A stretch of 5,296 nucleotides of DNA, taken from assembly GCA_030611185.1 (NCBI GenBank), contig JAUWQG010000071.1:1-5296 (forward strand), given 5' to 3'. This stretch comes from Nitrososphaerota archaeon. GTDB taxonomy: Archaea > Thermoproteota > Nitrososphaeria > Nitrososphaerales > Nitrosopumilaceae. A model generated the notes under the pieces. That model saw only the letters and a list, made by a program, of their open reading frames with translations, made no database searches and had not been told where the DNA came from. The position numbers and the translations under genes were made by a program. Below, one piece after another: positions 1 to 5,134 of this stretch. The number at the start of each line of letters is the position of its first letter. Within the stretch, counting starts at the first letter, position 1.

Positions 1-326
1 GATTTTCATTAATTGTAATTCTATCTGGAATGTCAGCTTTGGTTCTTCCAATGAATGTTTACAGGATTAATATTTTGAAAAACTCAAAGGGTAAAATTGG
101 TGGAAGTGTATTTGGTTCTTTTATTGGAGTAGCTGCTGGGGCATGTAGTTGTGGCCCTATAGGCTTTGCACTTATCTCTACTTTTGGTAGTGTGGGTGCA
201 ACATCTTTGGCATTTCTTACAAGTTATGAAATTCCAATTAGGCTCGCAGCTATTGGATTATTGGCACTTACCTACTATACCACTGTAAAATCTTTGAAAA
301 TTGAGTGCAAACTCAAGCCTCAGTAG
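1..326 (+). CDS. C-terminal part of small membrane protein with Cys-Ser-Cys motif (5' partial)
   Basis: The reading frame is open from the left edge (first full codon at 3) to the TAG at 324-326, giving 107 visible residues. An ATG at 30 exists, but the codons before it (FSLIVILSG) are hydrophobic and continue the same membrane segment, so the true start probably lies outside the window. Three hydrophobic stretches can be seen: the N-terminal edge, a Gly/Ala-rich segment at about nt 105-205, and a last one at about nt 235-285, followed by a Lys-rich tail. The second contains ACSCGP (Cys codons at 144-146 and 150-152). A Cys pair inside a Gly/Ala-rich helix, followed by a second helix near a Pro-Ile-Arg turn, resembles MerT-like metal transporters in architecture. 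That is a weak inference from shape; the family is not recognised. The gene overlaps the 3' end of the convergent BtuF-like gene by 14 bp. Confidence 0.75.
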   Translation, partial: FSLIVILSGMSALVLPMNVYRINILKNSKGKIGGSVFGSFIGVAAGACSCGPIGFALISTFGSVGATSLAFLTSYEIPIRLAAIGLLALTYYTTVKSLKIECKLKPQ

Positions 327-1251
327 GCTCAATTACGTTAGAAAATGAATCATTAGGAACAATCAGATTTTCAAAATGACTAGGCTGGATAATTTTTGCA
401 AGGATTTCTAATCCTGTAATTGTACGAATACTAGGTTTGCTAAAAAAGGAATTGGCATCAACTGCAAAAATTTTTTTATTTTTTACAGCACGTAAATTAT
501 TCCAATTTGAATTATTTTTTAGAAATTTATTATATTCCTCAATTGTTCGCTTGGTGCCAAATCCACAAGGCATGAGAATTATAATTTCTGGATCTGACTC
601 TACAATCTCTTCAATGTTCATTTTTCTTGAATGTTCTCCTTTCTTACTAATCATGTTGATGCCTCCTGCAAATTCAATCATTTCCGGTATCCAATGACCT
701 GCAGTGAAAAATGGTTCAATCCATTCTATTGCAAGGATTCTGGGTTTTTTTTGATTCAAAAATCCCTTTACATGGTTAATTCTTTTTTCAAGTTCTAGTC
801 TTATTTCCTTTGATTTTTTTGTCTTGTCAAGAACATTCCCAATTTCAATTACGGATGTTAAAATTTCTTCCACGGTATACGGATCCATCGAATAAATTGT
901 AGGTTTTTTTGGTAAAATCTTACTGGCCTTTTCTACTTGACTTGTAAAAGCTGCACATACTTCACAAGTTTTTTGAGTAATTATAAGATCAGGATTAGCT
1001 TCTTTCAGAATTTTCTCATTTAAAACAAAAATTTCTTTTCCTTCGGTTAGTAATTGACAAGTTTGTGTGTTAATTTCATTACTTGATAATTTTTCTGAAT
1101 CTATCACAGAATTTATCACTTGAGGTATTGTTTGTGCTTCTTTGGGATATTTGCATTCATGTGTTACTCCAAAAAGTAATTCCTCCCTACCCAACTCATA
1201 AATTAACTCAGTCGCACTAGGCAAAAATGATACAATTCTCTTAACTGCCAT
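313..1251 (-). CDS. BtuF-like cobalamin-binding-family protein, no signal peptide
   Basis: This 312-residue protein has the layout of the periplasmic-binding-protein fold of COG0614/BtuF. The N-terminal lobe opens with RIVSFLPSATE (residues 5-15), typical of B12-binding-protein homologues. HECKYP (31-36) and QKTCEVC (93-99) follow, then a long linker helix at about 124-165, and a second lobe with EWIEPFFTAGHW (176-187), EFAGG (193-197) and a C-terminal KPSIRTITGLEIL segment (272-284). Such proteins classically deliver cobalamin or iron chelates to an ABC importer. This one begins directly with the first beta strand and has neither a signal peptide nor a lipobox, so it is probably cytoplasmic, and no permease or ATPase gene is nearby. 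C33, C96, C99 and C229 could bind metal or form disulfides; this is inference. The ATG start at 1251 fits the domain boundary and lies about 25 bp from a TATA-like element. Family membership is firm, the ligand is not. Confidence 0.85.
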   Translation of the reverse strand: MAVKRIVSFLPSATELIYELGREELLFGVTHECKYPKEAQTIPQVINSVIDSEKLSSNEINTQTCQLLTEGKEIFVLNEKILKEANPDLIITQKTCEVCAAFTSQVEKASKILPKKPTIYSMDPYTVEEILTSVIEIGNVLDKTKKSKEIRLELEKRINHVKGFLNQKKPRILAIEWIEPFFTAGHWIPEMIEFAGGINMISKKGEHSRKMNIEEIVESDPEIIILMPCGFGTKRTIEEYNKFLKNNSNWNNLRAVKNKKIFAVDANSFFSKPSIRTITGLEILAKIIQPSHFENLIVPNDSFSNVIEPTEA

Positions 1252-1272
1252 AATGCTGGTGATATTGTTGAT

Positions 1273-1280
1273 CTTTAAAC
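1273..1280 (-). promoter_or_regulatory. TATA-like element for the BtuF-like gene
   Basis: Read on the minus strand this is GTTTAAAG. The centre of TTTAAA lies about 25 bp upstream of the ATG at 1251, the spacing expected when an archaeal transcript starts at or next to the start codon. No Shine-Dalgarno sequence is seen before the ATG, which fits a leaderless mRNA. The call rests on position and composition only. Confidence 0.5.
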
Positions 1281-1309
1281 ATTGTCTGATTTTGGTTAAT
1301 TTTTCATAT

Positions 1310-1338
1310 TAGGCAAGTTAATAGGCAAATTTCAGGCA
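1310..1338 (+). repeat. Three AGGCA direct repeats at the nre promoter
   Basis: AGGCA occurs at 1311-1315, 1323-1327 and 1334-1338, with steps of 12 and 11 bp, close to one helical turn. The first two copies extend to TAGGCAARTT. They lie in the 96 bp between the divergent BtuF-like and nre genes, over the region where nre's core promoter should be (ATATTA at 1306-1311 or TTAATA at 1318-1323). Repeats in phase on one face of the helix are a plausible regulator site, but binding is inferred. Confidence 0.4.
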
Positions 1339-1347
1339 CAAAAATCA

Positions 1348-2502
1348 GTGTCCTCAAACTCTCAAGATATACGCAGAGATATTTTGGCAAAATGGCATGA
1401 AAATTTATCAAAATATGGAAATTTATTTTCATCAGATTCCATTAGTGGGTCTAGTCCTCCCTCTGTTTTTGTTGGCTCTTATAATTATCCAAAGGTACTC
1501 GTGGGTCCAATGGTTCCTCCAATTCATGGCGATACAAGCTTACTTGATAATCCTGAAAAGTGGGTAGGAAAATCTTTAGAAGAAATAATAAATTTTAGAT
1601 TAAATCTAGTTCGTGGAATTCAAAAAGTTTCTGTGAATACCACCGAAGGAAGATACATAGAAAACTTACAAGAGGTTGCAATGGCATCAAAACCCATTGA
1701 TTCTGATTTGGAGTTTCATAAATCTACGTCAAGCATTTCGATAGATGGTCAAAGTGCTCCATTTGGACCAATAGGAGAAATAAAAACTGCAAAATTTTCT
1801 GGGTCATCCTCTACTAAATCTATTGAAAAAACTTTCTATGATAAAGATTTGAAAGCAAAAGATGCTGTTTTAAATTTGTATAATTCTGGCATTGATATTT
1901 CTCGCATACAAAAATGCTTTAGTATTGGAATGCTGGGACAAGAAAGAAAACTTGTTCCAACAAAATGGAGTATTACTGCTACTGATGATATTATTTCAGA
2001 ATCATTAAAAAATGAAATACTAGATTACAGTTTAATTGATTCATGTAAGGTTTTTTCTTTTGAACATTTAGGAAACTTATTTTCTGTTATATTGTTTCCT
2101 CATAGATGGATTTATGAAATGATTGAAGCTTGGTATTCTGATGGGGTTTTGGGCTTTGGCTCTGATCATGAAAATGCACGTGGAATTAATCATCCTCCTG
2201 CCATAGCTGGTGCATACTTTGCTGCAAAATTATCTGTAGTTGAGTACCTTTCAAAACACAAAATCCAATCAGGAGTAATAATTCTAAGAGAGATAAGACC
2301 AGAATACGCAATTCCTGTTGGGGTATGGCAAGTAAGAGAAGGAATACGCCAAGCTATGAAGGCAAATCCCATTATTGCAGATAATTTTGATCATGCCCTT
2401 GCTTTGGCCTCAAAAAAGATGAGCGTCAGTCACTCTGAATGGCTTTTGCATGGGAATATTGGAAAATTAATGAGGCAAAAAACCATGTCTGACTTTTTTT
2501 AA
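1348..2502 (+). CDS. nre: Nre-family archaeal DNA repair protein with C-terminal PIP motif
   Basis: Nre proteins are an archaea-specific family linked to DNA damage repair; the haloarchaeal member NreA acts through a C-terminal PCNA-interacting motif. This 384-residue protein shows the family hallmarks: FVGSYNYPKVLVGPMVPP (41-58), RKLVPTKWSITATDD (200-214), the glycine-rich DGVLGFGSDHENARG (265-279) and REIRPEYAIPVGVWQVRE (314-331). It ends in QKTMSDFF (377-384), a textbook PIP box (Q-x-x-hydrophobic-x-x-aromatic-aromatic) placed exactly at the C-terminus, where it can dock on PCNA. Many relatives begin with a Cys-rich zinc-finger-like segment; none is present here, and the in-frame codons back to the stop at 1297-1299 add no Cys. 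GTG at 1348 is the only plausible start before the conserved region. No Shine-Dalgarno is visible. The gene is divergent from the BtuF-like gene. Confidence 0.93.
   Translation: MSSNSQDIRRDILAKWHENLSKYGNLFSSDSISGSSPPSVFVGSYNYPKVLVGPMVPPIHGDTSLLDNPEKWVGKSLEEIINFRLNLVRGIQKVSVNTTEGRYIENLQEVAMASKPIDSDLEFHKSTSSISIDGQSAPFGPIGEIKTAKFSGSSSTKSIEKTFYDKDLKAKDAVLNLYNSGIDISRIQKCFSIGMLGQERKLVPTKWSITATDDIISESLKNEILDYSLIDSCKVFSFEHLGNLFSVILFPHRWIYEMIEAWYSDGVLGFGSDHENARGINHPPAIAGAYFAAKLSVVEYLSKHKIQSGVIILREIRPEYAIPVGVWQVREGIRQAMKANPIIADNFDHALALASKKMSVSHSEWLLHGNIGKLMRQKTMSDFF
2494..2500 (+). terminator. T-run at the 3' end of nre
   Basis: Seven consecutive T residues cover the last two Phe codons and the first base of the stop codon. 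Archaeal RNA polymerase can terminate at U-rich tracts without a hairpin, so this may end the nre transcript. The run also encodes the two Phe of the PIP box, so it could equally be only a coding effect. Confidence 0.3.
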
Positions 2503-2559
2503 AGTTATTTCATAATATTACGTCCACCTTGTAAAGTAGAATTTTTTGCTAAAATATTC

Positions 2560-2706
2560 ATGGAAAACCAGCGTTGCAAAAAATGTAGTAAAACTATCTT
2601 AAAATCCGACAAATATGCTATAACTCTATTTTTTGTTAAAGGACTCCCATCTGACCCATATTATGAACATCTAAAATGCCCTGAAAAGTTTTCAATTGTA
2701 GGATAA
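2560..2706 (+). CDS. Small (48 aa) putative zinc-binding protein, CxxC...HxxC
   Basis: An ATG at 2560 opens a 48-codon frame ending in TAA at 2704-2706, filling most of the gap between nre and the archaeosortase gene. The product begins MENQRCKKCSKTI and ends YEHLKCPEKFSIVG. C6 and C9 form a CxxC knuckle, and H37 and C40 form HxxC, giving four possible zinc ligands about 27 residues apart, like a small zinc ribbon. Lys-rich stretches surround the ligands, and a short hydrophobic strand (ITLFFV, 21-26) sits between the two knuckles. An ATAATATTA element at 2512-2520 could be its TATA box, with a leader of about 20 nt. No family is recognised. The ordered ligand spacing argues for a real gene, but the frame is short and unsupported by comparison. 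Nucleic acid or protein binding would be typical of such ribbons. Confidence 0.6.
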   Translation: MENQRCKKCSKTILKSDKYAITLFFVKGLPSDPYYEHLKCPEKFSIVG

Positions 2707-2719
2707 GAAAAAGCTCGAG

Positions 2720-2727
2720 ATATTTAT
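2720..2727 (+). promoter_or_regulatory. TATA-like element for the archaeosortase gene
   Basis: ATATTTAT lies with its centre about 27 bp before the GTG start at 2752, so the transcript should begin at or just before the start codon. Overlapping palindromes follow it: TTGGCCAA (2727-2734) and CCAAATTTTGG (2731-2741). A protein bound there would contact the space between TATA box and transcription start. Confidence 0.5.
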
Positions 2728-2751
2728 TGGCCAAATTTTGGTTTACATGTA

Positions 2752-3687
2752 GTGGAAAACAAGAATCTCTATATCGGAATGGGTATTATTTCAAGCCCAA
2801 TTTTGTTTGCACTTTTTGTTTTTCCTGATAGTTTTAGTCTGAGTTGGAATCAAGGTAGAGGTGGGTTTCTTTTTGCTTTGGCATTTATTATTGCCGAACT
2901 TGTTGGACTAAAAATTGTAATCTCCCCTAAACGATTATTGGCAACAGTTCCATTGGCAATTATTACAATTGCTTATCTTGTAGGATTAGAATACGGATTA
3001 CGAGATTACATTCTGAATTCATCTGAACAGTACAATGTTCAATTAATTTATTCTTGGACGTGGATGTGGGACTTTATTGTAATGGCAATTTTTGTAATGT
3101 CTGCTTTAACAATCTATTTTGGTAAAAGATGGATTCGAATTGCCCCGGCAGGTCCTATTTTCCTGGGTGGAAGTGCAATAATTCTTTCACTTGATGCGTT
3201 TTTCCCATATGATACCCTTGGACCCCTTCAGTACGTTGTTCCATATTTGGTTCAGGCCAATGTTTGGCTAATCGGAGTTTTTGATCTTGGAGTTGCAACT
3301 GGTCGAGATAATATCATGTTCTTAAAAGGAGACCATGGTTCGATGGTCCTTCAGGTTTTTTGGCCATCTGCTGGTGTCCACAGTGTAATTATCTACTCCC
3401 TTGTAATGGGTGCATTTTTGTTAAAAATGAATATTGCAAGAAAAAGAAAATCCATCTACTTTACTTTGGGAATAATAGGCACAATTATAGTAAATATGAT
3501 AAGAATTTTTTCATTATCTTGGTATGCCCTAAAGGTGACTACTAACTCTGCAGAATGGGAAGAGTTTCACTCAGTAGCTGGAGAAATAATGTTCCTACCT
3601 TGGCTGTTTGCCTTTTTATTAATCGTGATATTGATTGAATCGAGAAGACTCAAAAAGTTAGAATCACAAGGCAATTCTCAAAAATAG
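2752..3687 (+). CDS. Archaeosortase/exosortase-family membrane protein with Ser in the Cys position
   Basis: Archaeosortases and exosortases are integral membrane transpeptidase-like enzymes that process surface proteins at a C-terminal sorting signal, using a Cys-Arg-His triad. This 311-residue protein has about eight hydrophobic segments and the family's core order: WPSAGVHS (204-211), where the nucleophile motif usually reads C-(S/T/A)-G, then NMIRIFSL (248-255) carrying the expected Arg (R251), then FHSVAGEI (272-279) carrying the His (H273). The Cys position is filled by S206. The Arg and His are kept, so the fold and site are recognisable, but the chemistry may differ. As I recall, thaumarchaeal members are sometimes called thaumarchaeosortase. 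The GTG start follows a TATA-like element with leaderless spacing. The 3' end overlaps the polymerase gene by 10 bp. No candidate substrate with a sorting tail is visible in the window. Confidence 0.85.
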   Translation: MENKNLYIGMGIISSPILFALFVFPDSFSLSWNQGRGGFLFALAFIIAELVGLKIVISPKRLLATVPLAIITIAYLVGLEYGLRDYILNSSEQYNVQLIYSWTWMWDFIVMAIFVMSALTIYFGKRWIRIAPAGPIFLGGSAIILSLDAFFPYDTLGPLQYVVPYLVQANVWLIGVFDLGVATGRDNIMFLKGDHGSMVLQVFWPSAGVHSVIIYSLVMGAFLLKMNIARKRKSIYFTLGIIGTIIVNMIRIFSLSWYALKVTTNSAEWEEFHSVAGEIMFLPWLFAFLLIVILIESRRLKKLESQGNSQK

Positions 3688-4772
3688 CTTGTAATGCTAC
3701 TTTGATCTCTAATATCTGATAACTCTGAAACCTTAACTCCGACTCGTCTTAATGGAATTTTTTGTTCTTCTAAGGCCTCTTTTAGCAACTGTTCTACATT
3801 TTTTTCCAATTCTTCTAAATTTAATGTTGGATTTTTCAGCATTTTTGATTTGGTTTTATTTGATAAATCTGATTGTATTACCTGGATTCCCACTGATTTG
3901 AACATTTTATTTTTGTTTAAAACAACCTGATGTACTTCATTACACAATTGTTTTAGATTATCTAAAATAAAATTAAACTCCATTGAATCTTTTTTCAAAG
4001 TCATGATTTTGCTGTACTGGGTGTTTGGTTCTCTTTTTTTTACTGGCTCGTTATCTATCCCTCTAACTGCATTGAATATGTAGGTACCAGATTTCCTTCC
4101 AAATTCTTTGTTGAGTTTAAACACATCTAATCCTTTAAGATCTTTAATAGTTTGCAAATTCATCTGCGAAAAACTTTCTTCGGTTTTTGAACCAATTCCT
4201 GGAATATCTCTAATTTTTAACGGTTCTAAAAACCCCTCAACTTTTTCTGGTATCACAATTGTTAACCCATCAGGTTTTTCAAAGTCCGAGGCAATTTTTG
4301 AAATGAGTTTATTTGGTGAAATTCCAATAGAGCAAGTTAAATTTAGTTTATCTTTAATTTCGTTTTTTATCGCCAGGGCTAATTTTTTTGCTTTCTCCCA
4401 ATCTCCACTCACTTTTTCTGTGACGTCCAAAAATGCTTCATCTTTTCCTACATATTCAAAAATATCTGCATGATTTTCCATGATTTCCATAGCTTTTTCA
4501 GACATGCTTATGTAGAAATCAAAGTCTACGGGTAAAAAAACAGCATCTTTTTGATCCTCGAGTCTTTTTTTTGCAAAAACTATTGGTATTCCTGATTTCA
4601 CTCCAAACTTTCTAGCTGTATAATTTGCAGTTGCAATTGCCCCGCTACCTCCACCTCTATCTGAAAAAACACAAACACACACAGGTTTTGATTTTAACTC
4701 GGGTTTTCTGATCTCTTCACATTGAGCATAAAAGTAATCAAAGTCTATGTGGAAAACTATTCTAGTTTCCAA
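3678..4772 (-). CDS. dpo4: Y-family translesion DNA polymerase (DinB/Dpo4-like) with C-terminal PIP motif
   Basis: This 364-residue protein matches the usual length and order of archaeal Dpo4, which copies past damaged bases. The palm begins with VFHIDFDYFYAQ (6-17): D10 is the first catalytic carboxylate and Y15 the steric gate against ribonucleotides. SGAIATANYTARKFGVKSGIP (43-63) is the fingers motif. KDEAFLD (110-116) supplies D111 and E112, but the usual Ser two residues before the Asp is Gly109. SIGISPNKLISKIASD (148-163) and the thumb helix-hairpin-helix DIPGIG (189-194) follow, then the little-finger domain from about 245. The protein ends in QSSITSYF (357-364), a PIP box for PCNA. 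The TTG start at 4772 aligns with the Dpo4 N-terminus; an in-frame stop lies eight codons upstream and no ATG or GTG intervenes. TAATAA on the minus strand (4794-4799) is suitably placed as TATA box. Confidence 0.95.
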   Translation of the reverse strand: METRIVFHIDFDYFYAQCEEIRKPELKSKPVCVCVFSDRGGGSGAIATANYTARKFGVKSGIPIVFAKKRLEDQKDAVFLPVDFDFYISMSEKAMEIMENHADIFEYVGKDEAFLDVTEKVSGDWEKAKKLALAIKNEIKDKLNLTCSIGISPNKLISKIASDFEKPDGLTIVIPEKVEGFLEPLKIRDIPGIGSKTEESFSQMNLQTIKDLKGLDVFKLNKEFGRKSGTYIFNAVRGIDNEPVKKREPNTQYSKIMTLKKDSMEFNFILDNLKQLCNEVHQVVLNKNKMFKSVGIQVIQSDLSNKTKSKMLKNPTLNLEELEKNVEQLLKEALEEQKIPLRRVGVKVSELSDIRDQSSITSYF

Positions 4773-4793
4773 TGCTTTTACTGTTTTCCTTGA

Positions 4794-4799
4794 TTATTA
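4794..4799 (-). promoter_or_regulatory. TATA-like element for the Y-family polymerase gene
   Basis: Minus-strand TAATAA is centred about 25 bp upstream of the TTG start at 4772, consistent with a leaderless transcript. A second AT-rich candidate (TAATAT, 4801-4806 on the minus strand) would give a leader of a few bases. Both are short and weak, so the call rests on spacing. Confidence 0.35.
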
Positions 4800-4817
4800 C
4801 AATATTACGTATTCATC

Positions 4818-4823
4818 TAAATA
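4818..4823 (+). promoter_or_regulatory. TATA-like element for the 82-residue acidic protein gene
   Basis: TAAATA is centred about 25 bp before the GTG at 4845. This spacing supports the GTG as both transcription and translation start. The element overlaps the right half of an inverted repeat, GTATT-6 bp-AATAC (4809-4824), which could act as an operator in this 72 bp divergent region. Confidence 0.5.
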
Positions 4824-4844
4824 CTCTAAAATCCCAATGTTAGT

Positions 4845-5093
4845 GTGGATTATCCTGTAAGTGTAAATGATGATGGAATCAATATTAAACCTGAAAAAAT
4901 GGAAAAAGAGCAACTTTATCATTGTGTTTTTAAAAACAAAGTTCTTCTAGTGTACAAAGATTCCCAAGATTTTCTAAATTGTTATGAAATTGAAGAAGAA
5001 GAACTAGTAAATCAAATTAAAAACAGTAAAAACGATAAAGAAATAGAAGAAATTTTTGAAAACTATGTCCAACAACAAGATATCAAAAATTAA
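4845..5093 (+). CDS. Small acidic protein of unknown function (82 aa)
   Basis: The product begins MDYPVSVNDDGINIKPEKM and is not recognised as any known family. The first half looks like a short beta-rich unit (LYHCVFKNKVLLVYKD, 24-39). The second half is strongly charged and helical in character, with an EIEEEELVNQIK stretch (48-59) and a Lys/Glu-rich segment ending in VQQQDIKN. There is no signal peptide or membrane segment, so it should be cytoplasmic. GTG at 4845 is preferred because the in-frame stop at 4827-4829 excludes longer forms, and a TATA-like element sits about 25 bp upstream. An ATG at 4837 is out of frame. It is divergent from the polymerase gene and 41 bp ahead of the Pro/Gln-rich gene, with which it may form an operon. 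It is a plausible real gene by codon content and promoter placement; function is unknown. Confidence 0.7.
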   Translation: MDYPVSVNDDGINIKPEKMEKEQLYHCVFKNKVLLVYKDSQDFLNCYEIEEEELVNQIKNSKNDKEIEEIFENYVQQQDIKN

Positions 5094-5134
5094 ATAAAAG
5101 CAAACGAAGGTTTTGTTATTAAAGGAAAATTAAA

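Noticed and set aside
469..484. T-rich tract downstream of the left-edge membrane gene as a terminator
   Set aside because: It encodes Lys/Asn/Phe codons of the BtuF-like gene on the other strand and is about 150 bp past the stop codon; AT-richness is enough to explain it.
437..697. Plus-strand open frame of 86 codons
   Set aside because: It lies wholly antisense to the well-supported BtuF-like gene, whose family motifs cover the same bases.
2190..2372. Minus-strand open frame of 60 codons
   Set aside because: It is antisense to the conserved C-terminal half of nre, with no promoter or recognisable product.
3360..3545. Plus-strand 61-codon frame with several Cys
   Set aside because: It is a shifted frame inside the archaeosortase core motifs; the Cys-rich look comes from reading Val/Ser/Gly codons out of frame.
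4108..4473. Plus-strand open frame of 121 codons
   Set aside because: It is antisense to the polymerase palm and thumb, which carry the catalytic and helix-hairpin-helix motifs.
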